Below, piece by piece: positions 15,490 through 24,513 of a stretch of DNA of 64,000 bases. Each line of letters opens with the position of its first letter. The stretch's first letter is position 1. The notes under the pieces were generated by a model. It was not told where the DNA came from. It ran no database searches and was given only the letters and a program-made list of their open reading frames with translations. A program made the translations under genes and the position numbers. The stretch is from Sva-07 sp963728355 (GTDB taxonomy: Bacteria; Actinomycetota; Acidimicrobiia; Acidimicrobiales; Ilumatobacteraceae). The stretch is taken from NCBI GenBank assembly GCA_963728355.1, contig CAVSJQ010000017.1, positions 1 through 64,000 of the forward strand, written 5' to 3'.

Positions 15490-17612
15490 GCCGGCTCGAA
15501 CATGGTCTCGCTGACCGGCAGGATGCTCGTGATCCCCGTCTGCCCGCTCGATCGCTCCTCGACGGTGGTCGTCCCGCCGGCGGCGTCGATCCGGTCCGTG
15601 ACCGAGGTGAGGTCGAGTGCCGTGGTGCAGCCATCGATGTCGAGACTCACGACAAGGTCGGCACCCGACGCCGCGACGGCAGCACGCACAGCCGTTGCCC
15701 CCGACATCCGAGCCCGCTCGACGGTCTCGAGCACGCAGAAGTAGACGGTCTCCTCCGACTTGCGGCCGTATCGCCCCACGCCGTCGGTCGAGATGCTCAG
15801 GTCGACGGGCGACATCCGCTCGACGGCTCGCAACGCTGCCTCCAGCCCTTCGGAGTCGAGCAGCGGCGGGTAGATCCCGTGAGCGACGGCGCGGAGTGCG
15901 TCCACGGCGTGCTGCGTCTCGTCGGCCAACGCCGTGACACGGGCGGCGATCTCGTCGGCGTTCTCCCGTTGGGCGATCGTGCGAGCGATGCCGAGCTTGA
16001 CCTTGAGGGCGACCACCTGCTGCTGGGCCCCGTCGTGCAGGTCGCGCTCGAGACGGTGGCGCTCGGCGTCTCGCGCGGCGATCAGCCGACGCCGCGACGC
16101 CCGAACGTCTGCGGCGCGCTGTTCGAGCTCGCTGTTCAGGCTGATGTTGCGCAGCAGGAGACCGGACGCCGCTGCGACGTCGGACAGCAACTGGCGGTCA
16201 ACGGGCGTGATCGGGTCGTTGCTGGGCTTGGTGATGGTGAGCGCTCCGAACGGCACGCCGTGATGGAGAACCGGCAGGGACTCGGTGAAATCGTCATCGA
16301 CCAGACCGTCGATCGCCACGGGCTCGATGCCGAACTGTCCTGCGTCGGGAAACACACCACTCGCCCGGAGCACCCCGCCGCTGGCGACCCACACGATCGC
16401 GCGTTCGGCCCCCGTGCCTCGTGCGAGCAGTTGCGCGAGGTCGCCGGTGCCGTCGCCGGCAGCGACGGCGGGGAGGCTGGAGGTCACCTGGGACAGCACC
16501 TCGTACGGACTCACCCGATCGCCGTACACCAAGCGGTTGGCGGCCCGTTGGAGGCGGGAGCGGATCGGTTCGAACAGCATGGCGACCATGGCCGAGGCGA
16601 CGATCGGCAAGATCAGCCCGGGGCCCCCGTCATCCGAACGGCCGATGATCAACAACGGACCGACGACGATCGCCGCGTAGAGCCCGACGATCACGATGGC
16701 GAGGCCCAAGTAGGTGACGGACTTCGAGATGATCGTGTCGATCTCGTAGAGCCGGTACCTGGTGATTGCCACCCAGAACGAGCCGATCAGCACGGCGAGC
16801 GGCACCAGGTTGAGGACGTTCTCCACCGTGGGATCGGACGGGCTGGCGAGACCGCCCCGGATCACGAAGATCGCGATCTCGCCGAGGACGAGAAAGGCTC
16901 CGCCCGACGCGATCCACCGGATCTGTCGACGGATGACGGCATCTCCGGAGCGGTAGCGCGCGACGAGCGCCGCGATGCCGAAGACGGCCCCGAGCTGAGC
17001 GAGCACGACCACGACCTCGACGGCGGTCCCGAAGGTTCCGCTGACCGATGGGACTTCGTAGGTGCTCCACCGGTTGTTGAGGACGAGACTCGCGATGACC
17101 GCCAGCGTCAGCGCCGCCACCTGGTACCAGCCCACCCAGCGCCACCTCGGCGACGGCAACCGGCCGTCGGGGAACAACAGGAGTCCCAGAGTGAGCGGGA
17201 GGAACACACAGGGCAGCCAGAACGTCACCATGACCCCCATTGCGACCGCGGCCGGCCAGGGCTGGTCGGCCGGGATGAACGCAATGGTGTCCCGCTGGTC
17301 GACCGTCGATGCCGGAACCGAGAGCACCAGGACCGCGACGCACGCCGAGTACAGCGCACCGAAGAACGCCGCCCAGGTGTAGGCCCACACCGATCCGTTC
17401 CTGGGCTGCGCCGGGAGCACGGTCCACGCCAATGCCCCGAACCCCACGCCGACGAGCGCGTTGACCGGAGCGGCCACCTCCCACGCGATCTCCCACCGGC
17501 CGACCGCGGCCGCAACAGCGAGGCCGCCGATCGCAACGACGACAGATGATCCGGCAAGAGCCCGTCCGAAACGGATTCGTTGTTCGTCCGTCACTGCTCT
17601 GGCGACGCTCAT
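15486..17612 (-). CDS. Membrane histidine-kinase paralogue with degenerate ATPase
   Basis: 708 residues from ATG 17612, which overlaps the cyclase gene's stop (ATGA). About eight to nine membrane helices (30-320), ANRLVYGDRVSPYEVL, a GAF-like domain (about 370-490), then the HisKA_3 helix with intact acceptor LERDLHDGAQQQVVALK (His526, codon 16035-16037). The C-terminal ATPase fold is wrecked: the N box reads ETVERARMSGA (its Asn is gone), G1 reads DIDGCTTALD instead of D-x-G-x-G, and no G2 glycine pair remains. It should accept phosphate but not bind ATP. A longer frame to 17717 exists, but 17612 starts at the conserved N-terminus. Confidence 0.85.
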   Translation of the reverse strand: MSVARAVTDEQRIRFGRALAGSSVVVAIGGLAVAAAVGRWEIAWEVAAPVNALVGVGFGALAWTVLPAQPRNGSVWAYTWAAFFGALYSACVAVLVLSVPASTVDQRDTIAFIPADQPWPAAVAMGVMVTFWLPCVFLPLTLGLLLFPDGRLPSPRWRWVGWYQVAALTLAVIASLVLNNRWSTYEVPSVSGTFGTAVEVVVVLAQLGAVFGIAALVARYRSGDAVIRRQIRWIASGGAFLVLGEIAIFVIRGGLASPSDPTVENVLNLVPLAVLIGSFWVAITRYRLYEIDTIISKSVTYLGLAIVIVGLYAAIVVGPLLIIGRSDDGGPGLILPIVASAMVAMLFEPIRSRLQRAANRLVYGDRVSPYEVLSQVTSSLPAVAAGDGTGDLAQLLARGTGAERAIVWVASGGVLRASGVFPDAGQFGIEPVAIDGLVDDDFTESLPVLHHGVPFGALTITKPSNDPITPVDRQLLSDVAAASGLLLRNISLNSELEQRAADVRASRRRLIAARDAERHRLERDLHDGAQQQVVALKVKLGIARTIAQRENADEIAARVTALADETQHAVDALRAVAHGIYPPLLDSEGLEAALRAVERMSPVDLSISTDGVGRYGRKSEETVYFCVLETVERARMSGATAVRAAVAASGADLVVSLDIDGCTTALDLTSVTDRIDAAGGTTTVEERSSGQTGITSILPVSETMFEPA

Positions 17613-18913
17613 CGTTGCCTCGGCGGGAACCGGTAGCCGCCCACCGGTCGTTCCCGGCCCTTGACGCGTGCCGGTTCGAGCTTGTCGGCCTCGGGCATGC
17701 GTCCCATGGCTGCCCACGTCGGCTCGCTGAGCACGGTCTCACCCGACTCGGCCCATTGCTGGAGCCGTTGTGTGAGATTCACCGTGTCGCCGACGACGGT
17801 GTACTCGAGCCGCTCCTCCGATCCGAGCAGCGCTGCCGCGACCCGACCCGTCGAGAGCCCGATCCCGATCCCGAACACCGGCTGACCGCTCTGCTTCCAC
17901 CGCTCGTTCAACTCGTGCTGGCCCTGCTGCATCGCGATGGCGGCGGCGACAGCGCGGTCGGCATGATCATCGCTGGCCACCGGCGCACCGAAGACGGCCA
18001 TCACGGCGTCACCGACGAACTGCATCACGGTGCCCGTCTCGCCGAGGATCGCATGGTTCATCACGGCTCGATGTTCGTGCAGCTGGCCGGCCAGGACGCT
18101 CGGATCGGCGTGCTCGGCAATCGTCGTGTACCCGCGGATGTCAGACATCAGCACCGTGACGGTCAGCTCCTCGGTTTCACCGGGCTGGCGGCCCCCGTCG
18201 AGGATCTGCGCGGCCACACCGCCCGGCAGCAGCCGGCTGAGTGCTTCGCCCTGCTCCTTGCGATCGACGATCGCCCGCTGCAGCAACTTGAGCCGATCGA
18301 GGCTCTCGGTCCTTCCCTCCGCGAGACCTTGGGCGAGCGTGCCGAAGAGCGCTTCGATCGCCGCGTTGACGTCGGCGGGTGTCGTCTGGCGCTGCAGGGC
18401 GATCGCCTTCACCGAACGGCCTTGCGCAATCTGCTGCAGCAGGTCCTCGTCGGAGTCGGACAGCGATGCCTCGGCCCGCACCGGGCTCGTGAGGGCTTCG
18501 ACGATCTTGGGGTCGAGCATCGAGCCACCGGCTGCCACCTCGCGAACTGCACGAACGAGCTGATTCCCCTCACCGACGCGGTCCTTGAGCAGATAGGCGT
18601 AACCCGTGGCGCCCTCGGAGAGCAGCGACACCGCGTAGTCCGGGTCGTCGAACTGCGACAGGATCACGATGCCGGTGCCCGGATGGCGCTTCCGGATCTC
18701 CTTGGCGGCTTCGATGCCCTCGCGAGAGAAGTTGGGCGGCATCCGGATGTCGGTCACGACCACCTGGGGCGCCATGGCGTCGGCGCCGGCGACGAGTTCG
18801 TCGTAGTCGGCGCCCTGGCCGACGACGACGAGGTCGTCCTCGAGTTCGAGCAGCGCCTTGACGCCCTCGCGCACGATGAGGTTGTCATCTGCGAGGAACA
18901 CCGTGATGGCCAT
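17609..18913 (-). CDS. Receiver-class III nucleotide cyclase response regulator
   Basis: 434 residues. Receiver 1-130: acidic pocket LADD, phospho-acceptor Asp55 in VTDIRMPP, Lys110. Residues 151-195 align with a LuxR helix-turn-helix that has lost its consensus (LSDSDEDLLQQIAQGRSVK), a relic of a NarL ancestor. After a helix comes a class III adenylate/guanylate cyclase (about 248-434): metal ligands Asp258 and Asp302, purine-site Asp376, transition-state Asn379 and Arg383. The usual base-selecting Lys is Gln298 (TVMQFVGDAVMAVFG). Product may be cAMP or another cyclic nucleotide. First gene of the operon with the two kinase paralogues; divergent from a cyclic-nucleotide-binding protein. Confidence 0.85.
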   Translation of the reverse strand: MAITVFLADDNLIVREGVKALLELEDDLVVVGQGADYDELVAGADAMAPQVVVTDIRMPPNFSREGIEAAKEIRKRHPGTGIVILSQFDDPDYAVSLLSEGATGYAYLLKDRVGEGNQLVRAVREVAAGGSMLDPKIVEALTSPVRAEASLSDSDEDLLQQIAQGRSVKAIALQRQTTPADVNAAIEALFGTLAQGLAEGRTESLDRLKLLQRAIVDRKEQGEALSRLLPGGVAAQILDGGRQPGETEELTVTVLMSDIRGYTTIAEHADPSVLAGQLHEHRAVMNHAILGETGTVMQFVGDAVMAVFGAPVASDDHADRAVAAAIAMQQGQHELNERWKQSGQPVFGIGIGLSTGRVAAALLGSEERLEYTVVGDTVNLTQRLQQWAESGETVLSEPTWAAMGRMPEADKLEPARVKGRERPVGGYRFPPRQR

Positions 18914-18955
18914 CGACGCCTCCTGGTTGAGTGAGTGTATGCAACGCAGTCTGAG

Positions 18956-18972
18956 GGACCGGGCCCCGGTCC
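18956..18972. promoter_or_regulatory. 17-nt palindrome in divergent intergenic region
   Basis: GGACCGGG-C-CCCGGTCC, 8-bp arms with a single central base, about 40 bases upstream of the cyclase regulator's start and 120 before the divergent receptor gene. Placement between divergent genes suggests an operator. Short GC-rich symmetry could also be chance. Confidence 0.35.
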
Positions 18973-19094
18973 ACCAGCGTGCGAGCGCGCTCGTTCCGGT
19001 GGTGCTGGCACGTACCGATCCAGCGGGCCGTCACGCTGGTCGACATCTCGCCAGTGGTTCACGCTGGTGGTCACTCGTCGTCAGGAGGCACAAC

Positions 19095-20108
19095 GTGCGA
19101 ATCGAACGCAGCATCACCACCGTGTCGTGGATCCCGTCCGATCTGTTGGAAGGGATGGGCAAGATGGCGATCCGGATGAAGATGGCGCACCACGATCCGC
19201 CTCCGCCCCATTCGCTCGGGCCGGATGTCCACGCGGCGGTCGAAGATCTCCGCCTCGCCGACCGCTTCCGCTTCGCCAACGAGCTTCGTGCCTACGTCGA
19301 GGTCCACGACGGCCGGATCACCGGTTTCGGCTACGGCGGTGGGGGACTGATCGGTGCCACGACCGTTGGGCTCGGCGTCACATCGATCACCGTTCCTGCG
19401 ATCGCGCTGGCCGACCTCCAGGGAGAACCCGAGGTGACGCCGTCCTCCGTCCGATTCACACAGACCGTCGGCGGCCGCACCGGTGCTCCGATGCCCCGCG
19501 CCGTGAAGCGTCCGCCGTTCGTCCAGTATTCGGCCCCGATCGTCTGGACCACGGTCGAGCTGACCATCCACGCCGACGGCTCGCACGAAGGAGCGATGAC
19601 GGGAGCATCCGGGTTTCCGCGACATTGGGTCTTCGACGATTCCGGTGCCCTGGTCGCGAAGAGCAGCATGGCCGAGTACAAGCGGTGGGCGAACGAGTCG
19701 TTCGGGAGACGCACACCGTGGGGCGACGAGGACGCACCGGCGCTCGTGAACGAGGTCGAGAGCGCCCTCGAGCGGCAACTCCACGAGTCGATCATGCGCG
19801 GCGGTGCCACGCCGACGATCCGCGAGGTCAGAGCCGGCACGCTGCTGGCCGAACAGGGCGCACACGGCAACGAGCTGTTCCTGCTGTTGAACGGGGTGCT
19901 CGTCGTCGAGGTGAACGGCGAGCAACTCGCGGAGCTCGGACCAGGAGCCGTTCTCGGTGAACGAGCGACCCTCGAGGGCGACGTCAGAACTGCGACACTG
20001 CGCGCCGTGACCGACTGCAAGGTCGCAGCGGTGCCTGCCGACGCCATCGATCGGCATGCCCTGGTCGAACTCGCCGACGGTCGTCGGCGCGAGGAGTTCC
20101 TTGCATGA
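19095..20108 (+). CDS. Cyclic-nucleotide-binding-domain protein
   Basis: 337 residues from GTG 19095, preceded by a strong AGGAGG at 19083-19088. Residues 1-230 form an unrecognised domain with a Gly-rich strand region (ITGFGYGGGGLIGATTVGL) and VDD/WVFDDSGALVAKSS. The last 100 residues are a CRP-like cyclic-nucleotide-binding domain: GTLLAEQGAHGNELFLLLNG, VEVNGEQLAELGPGAVLGE, then the phosphate-binding-cassette-like ERATLEGDVRTATLRAV. No DNA-binding domain, so the effector is the N-terminal domain. Divergent from the cyclase regulator, so probably the receptor for its product. Confidence 0.75.
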   Translation: MRIERSITTVSWIPSDLLEGMGKMAIRMKMAHHDPPPPHSLGPDVHAAVEDLRLADRFRFANELRAYVEVHDGRITGFGYGGGGLIGATTVGLGVTSITVPAIALADLQGEPEVTPSSVRFTQTVGGRTGAPMPRAVKRPPFVQYSAPIVWTTVELTIHADGSHEGAMTGASGFPRHWVFDDSGALVAKSSMAEYKRWANESFGRRTPWGDEDAPALVNEVESALERQLHESIMRGGATPTIREVRAGTLLAEQGAHGNELFLLLNGVLVVEVNGEQLAELGPGAVLGERATLEGDVRTATLRAVTDCKVAAVPADAIDRHALVELADGRRREEFLA

Positions 20109-20118
20109 GGGACAGGGG

Positions 20119-22581
20119 TCAGAGGTACCGGTTGCGCTCGAGCCAGTTGAGCGAGAAGAACCCCCAGATCGGCGGCAGGTAGAACGTCGAGAACCGGTAG
20201 AGCATGACCGCGGCGAATGCCGCCTCCTGGGGCACTCCGAACGAGGTCAGTCCGAACACGAGGCCGCCCTCGGCGACGCCGATGCCGCCCGGAATCGGCA
20301 GCAGACCTGCGAGCAGCGAGACCGCCATGTTGATGAAGAGCAGTTCGTGGAGCGGCAGCGAGTAGCCGAACGCCTGGACGAAGATGCCGAGCGACGCTGC
20401 GAAGAGCAGCTCGGCGGCGAGGTTGCCACCGAACAACATCACCACTCGGCGCAGTGACCGGAGGCCGCGGAGGACACCGAACGCCTCCTGCGCGGTGCTC
20501 CGGACCCAGCCGAGGACGATTCGTCGCAGGCGCGCCACGGCCAGGATCACCACCACGATGATCGCGACGACGATCCCGATGATCAGCACGATCTGCAGTG
20601 CCGATGAACTGGGGCCGCTGACTTCGAGGCCGAGCGACATCGAACTGAAGAGCAACAGCGATCCGAGCAGCGTCGCCTGCACGATGAATCCGCTCACCCC
20701 GTCGAGTGCGCCCGTTGCGACCGCGGCCGCCGGCGCCACGCCCTGACGCTGGAAGAACCGGATGTTGACCGCAATCCGTGCCGCCGCCGTCGGGATCGCC
20801 AGGTTGACGTAGGAGATCGCGAGCTGCAGCGCGTACACGGGGCCCAGCGGCAGCGGAATCGGTGCCGCTCCCAACGTCGACACCGCTTGGGCCAGGCGGG
20901 GAAGCTGGGCGATCAGGAAGCCGATCAGCACCAGCACCCATGCGGCATCTCGCAACGACTCGACGAACGCCGCCAGGTCGATGCCCGCCAACGCCGAGAT
21001 CATCATCACGATCGCCAGACCCGGAAGTCCCACCCGGACCACCGATCCGATCGTGAACCGCCGCAGCCGGATCAGTGGCGGCGACTCCAGGCCGGAGGCC
21101 GCCGCCACGTCGGCGCGTAGGTCGTCCAGATCGATCCCCATCACCTTGGTCATCCGCCGTTGGTCGGGCGTCAACGCCGTCGGTTGGAGGTACGGCAGGA
21201 ACGCTTCGATCTGTTCGGGCGAGCGGTGTTCGAGCAGTGCCGACACCGCGGCGTCGCGGCCCGCCAACCCGATCGTGGTGACGAGCATCTGCGCGTTGTC
21301 GCTGCGTTCCTGCGCCTCGGTCGGCGCCACTGCGGCGCCGCGGAAGTCGATGAGGCCCAGGCGTCCGTCGTCGAGTACCAGGCGGTCCTCGTCCAGCCGG
21401 CCGTGGACGATCCCGCGATCGTGCAACGTCGACACCAGTCGCCAGATCTCGTCGAGCCGTGCTGCGGCGTCGGCGCCGGTGAACAGCGGCGGTGGCGGCT
21501 CGATCAGATCGGCGAAACGGGCGCGTGCGACCAGCGGCTCTGCGGTGCGTTGCAGGACGAGCACGGCGTCGTCGCTGTGTGTCGCCCCCGCCGTCACGAC
21601 GGAGTCGGTGCGGATTCCCGCCTGGGCAGCGAGCAGGGTGAGGAGTGCTTCGTGCTCGACCTGGCGGAGTCGGCCCAACCCGACGGGTGACCCCGGTCGC
21701 CGTAACCAGATCGCCCGCCACACCGCGGAGACCAGTGCGGCATCGTGTGCATCACGCCCGTACAGCTTGACGACGAGCCGGCTCCCATCGACCCCGCGGG
21801 CCGCCACGGCGAACTGTCCGGCGTCCTGCCGATCGGCCGCTCCGATCTCGACGACCGGCACCTTCATTCCGTCCAGCGCATACCGGACGTCGTCGAGGCT
21901 CGGCCGTCCCGCCGATGATCCGACGACCAGGTGCACGATCGCGGCAGCGCCAGCAGCCGACAGCAACGCCGCGGCGACGCCGAGTGTGGTGCTGGCGTCG
22001 AGGGCGACGGCCGCGATGGCACCGAGAGAGATCACCACGTAGCCGAATCGTCGCGCCGGTCTGACGAGGTGTGGGGAGGCGGTGACCAGCAGTGCAGTCG
22101 GGATGCCGAGCCGGGCGGACGGAAACACCGGTGGTGGCGCAGCGTCGCTCCAGATCACAGCGAGTTCCGGCCACGACCCGTTCACGATCCGTGAGATGAC
22201 CAGCCACATCATGGCCCCGACCGCGAGTGCGAACAGCATGTCCCGGGCAATCTTTCCGCGGCCGCGGACGAACGCAGCGCCGAGCACGATCAGTCCCCAC
22301 ATGATCGGGAGGTCGGCGAACAGCTGCCACATGCCCACGAGTGCATCCGGGAGTCCGACCATGAACCTGGTGATCGCTCGCGAGAAGCCCGGTTCCGGAA
22401 CCGCGATCAGACCGATCATCAGGATCCCGGTCAGCGACGTCGTGAGCAGGAGCACGTCGGTGGCGCGACGGGCCCTCGGCTGGTCACCGACGGTGATGAA
22501 CAGTCGCGCCCCGGGGCGCATCCCGCCCGTCATCGCTGTGACGGCGTCGACTGGCGGCGCAGGCTCAGCGGTCGTCGTCAT
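20119..22581 (-). CDS. Flippase-like integral membrane protein with internal kinase-like domain
   Basis: 820 residues from ATG 22581. Three parts: an N-terminal membrane region (about 40-225), a soluble domain (about 230-480) resembling ABC1/Rio-type kinases (RLVVKLYGRDAHDAAL, STLHDRGIVHGRLDEDR, GRLGLIDFRGA), and a C-terminal LPG_synthase/UPF0104-type domain (about 505-820) with many helices (GSVVRVGLPGLAIVMM, LLPIPGGIGVAEGGLVFG). The catalytic loop reads HGRLDEDR rather than HGDLHPGN, so kinase activity is doubtful, though the IDF metal Asp remains. C-terminal homologues transfer or flip lipids. Its ATG overlaps the upstream gene's TGA by one base. Confidence 0.75.
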   Translation of the reverse strand: MTTTAEPAPPVDAVTAMTGGMRPGARLFITVGDQPRARRATDVLLLTTSLTGILMIGLIAVPEPGFSRAITRFMVGLPDALVGMWQLFADLPIMWGLIVLGAAFVRGRGKIARDMLFALAVGAMMWLVISRIVNGSWPELAVIWSDAAPPPVFPSARLGIPTALLVTASPHLVRPARRFGYVVISLGAIAAVALDASTTLGVAAALLSAAGAAAIVHLVVGSSAGRPSLDDVRYALDGMKVPVVEIGAADRQDAGQFAVAARGVDGSRLVVKLYGRDAHDAALVSAVWRAIWLRRPGSPVGLGRLRQVEHEALLTLLAAQAGIRTDSVVTAGATHSDDAVLVLQRTAEPLVARARFADLIEPPPPLFTGADAAARLDEIWRLVSTLHDRGIVHGRLDEDRLVLDDGRLGLIDFRGAAVAPTEAQERSDNAQMLVTTIGLAGRDAAVSALLEHRSPEQIEAFLPYLQPTALTPDQRRMTKVMGIDLDDLRADVAAASGLESPPLIRLRRFTIGSVVRVGLPGLAIVMMISALAGIDLAAFVESLRDAAWVLVLIGFLIAQLPRLAQAVSTLGAAPIPLPLGPVYALQLAISYVNLAIPTAAARIAVNIRFFQRQGVAPAAAVATGALDGVSGFIVQATLLGSLLLFSSMSLGLEVSGPSSSALQIVLIIGIVVAIIVVVILAVARLRRIVLGWVRSTAQEAFGVLRGLRSLRRVVMLFGGNLAAELLFAASLGIFVQAFGYSLPLHELLFINMAVSLLAGLLPIPGGIGVAEGGLVFGLTSFGVPQEAAFAAVMLYRFSTFYLPPIWGFFSLNWLERNRYL

Positions 22582-24350
22582 CAGGTTCGCCGGAGTTCGC
22601 GAAGGTTCAGGACGAGAAACGCGATGGCCAAGGCGACCAACAGTACGGCAAGGGTCACTCGCCACGACGCAATCAGCCCAGCGGTGACCAGTCCACCGAC
22701 CGAGAGCACGGCGACCACCACGACGATCCGCACGACGTAGGCCGTGAGTCGACGCCGGGACAACGCCTCGATGGCGAGCACGATCACGAACAGTGCAACG
22801 GCACTGCCGAGAATCGACCGATCGGTGGAGCGCACGATCAGCGCAAGCAGGACGAACAGCAGCGGCGTGCTGATCGTCGCCCAGATCCGCAAGACCCGGC
22901 GACGCTCCTTCGGGTCGTTCGGAAGCGGGACCGGTCGGTGGCTCAAGTGGGCGTGTGGATGCTCGATGACGACATCGCGGTCGCGCATCGCCGCCAGGCG
23001 CATCTGCTCGTCCGCGTTCTCGACAGCGCGAGCGGCCAGTTGGCGGAGCGACTGCTGCTCGACGGTGGTGTCCGACACCGCTGCGATCGTGTCGGCGCGG
23101 AGCCGTTGCCGCAGCTGAGTGCGATGCATCGCCACGTCGTGCTGCTCGGCTTCCAGCTCCTCCAGCCGGGCATCGATGAGCGCGCGCCGTTCGCCGTCGG
23201 TCGGCGCCACCGCATCGAGTGCGGACCATCCCACCGGATCCGCCCACGAGGTGCGCGCCGTGCCGTCTCGCTCGTACCGCGGCCCGGCTGGACCGCGCTC
23301 GCCGCCGAACGGATCATTGGTGTCGTCACCCCACAACCCGGTGTACGAGCGCACCCACGGCGTGCGGTCGTCGATGATCACCGGGCGCCAGGCCGTCGCC
23401 GTGCCCGGGCCGATCGCGACGCCGTCGCCGCGGTTGTACTCGACGTAGGGGATCCCGACGCCGGTGCGCGACTCGTCGTCGTACGACCACGGCTGCAGGA
23501 ACCGGGAGATCCGTCGCACCACTGCGGTGAGCCGGCCCAAACGCCTTGTGCGCACGGTGATCAGGTACTCGCCGGCCAGGACTGCACCGGCGTGTGAGCC
23601 GAGCCCGGCGAACACGACCGGGTGGCCATCGACGAACGTCAAGTCCGGGTCGTCCCAGCGACGACGTAGATCTGCGCCGTGCTCGTCGTGGGCTGAGAAT
23701 GCGAGCCATTCAGGACGCTCGTCGCCGTCGACGTCGACGAGATAGATCGTGACCTGCTCCCAGTCGCCCTCGTGATCGTTGACGCCGTGGGCCCTCGATC
23801 GCCAGTCGTTGAAGTAGTAGAAGAACCAGTACTGGAGCGCCACGTAACCGGCGCTGCGCACGACCCGGCCGTAATACGGATGGTCGCCGTGGTCCGGCCG
23901 ATCGCGGTCGAGCAACGCGGCCGCCGCCTGTGCACCGCGTGGGGTGCGGCCGCGGGCGAGCAGCGAGACGCGGGCGCCGGCATCGACCAGTCGGGTGAGC
24001 ACACCCACGCGACCGAGCCGTGTCTCGGGACGGAATCGGGGTCGGTCCCGGCGGTGCTGCCAGCCGAAGTACTCCGCCCGTGACAGGCGACTCGTGACGA
24101 GGCGGAGCGAGTGTTGCGCGACGTGTCCGTCGGTGAGTTCGACGAGCATGCCGAGGTCGAGCGTCCCTGCGGGAGCGACGACCTGCTTGCCCGACGGTCC
24201 GGTGCGCTGCCAGAGTTCGCACCGGCCGACGAACGATTCGACCGACGCCGGCAGAAAGTACTCGCCGTCGTTGAAGCGGACGATCGGCTCGAAACGACGC
24301 AGCAGATCGAGGTCGGCACCGTCGGGCTCCTGATGGTCACCGACCGCCAT
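22581..24350 (-). CDS. Vps62-like protein with C-terminal membrane helices
   Basis: 589 residues from ATG 24350 (a start at 24389 would add 13). Central motifs match the Vps62/DUF946 family: LQYWFFYYFNDWRS, NDHEGDWEQVTIYLV, then PVVFAGLGSHAGAVL and VEYNRGDG. A charged coiled segment (about 420-480) precedes four C-terminal membrane helices. The stop overlaps the next gene's ATG (TGATG), so it is coupled to the flippase-like protein, and the two likely act together at the membrane. In fungi Vps62 relates to vacuolar sorting; in bacteria the role is unknown. Confidence 0.7.
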   Translation of the reverse strand: MAVGDHQEPDGADLDLLRRFEPIVRFNDGEYFLPASVESFVGRCELWQRTGPSGKQVVAPAGTLDLGMLVELTDGHVAQHSLRLVTSRLSRAEYFGWQHRRDRPRFRPETRLGRVGVLTRLVDAGARVSLLARGRTPRGAQAAAALLDRDRPDHGDHPYYGRVVRSAGYVALQYWFFYYFNDWRSRAHGVNDHEGDWEQVTIYLVDVDGDERPEWLAFSAHDEHGADLRRRWDDPDLTFVDGHPVVFAGLGSHAGAVLAGEYLITVRTRRLGRLTAVVRRISRFLQPWSYDDESRTGVGIPYVEYNRGDGVAIGPGTATAWRPVIIDDRTPWVRSYTGLWGDDTNDPFGGERGPAGPRYERDGTARTSWADPVGWSALDAVAPTDGERRALIDARLEELEAEQHDVAMHRTQLRQRLRADTIAAVSDTTVEQQSLRQLAARAVENADEQMRLAAMRDRDVVIEHPHAHLSHRPVPLPNDPKERRRVLRIWATISTPLLFVLLALIVRSTDRSILGSAVALFVIVLAIEALSRRRLTAYVVRIVVVVAVLSVGGLVTAGLIASWRVTLAVLLVALAIAFLVLNLRELRRT

Positions 24351-24513
24351 GTGCGCACGGTAGTGCGTCGACTCCGGGTGTCGGCTCACCCACGGTGCAC
24401 CTCACCGGCGCGGCGAGATGCCCGGTGTCAGTCGGGGAAGGTGTGACTCGGTGAATTCGGCGCCCGGCGGGTACGTTCGCTCGCGAATCGTCGATCGAGA
24501 GGAGTGCGAGTTC

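Noticed and set aside
13585..17549. Very long plus-strand frames (over 550 codons each) opposite the two kinases.
   Set aside because: Composition is Arg/Asp/Gly-rich without domains, while the minus strand reads recognisable kinases.
17613..17717. Longer N-terminus for the first kinase, starting at 17717.
   Set aside because: The added residues are basic and unlike the family, and ATG 17612 overlaps the upstream stop as ATGA like the other junctions of the operon.
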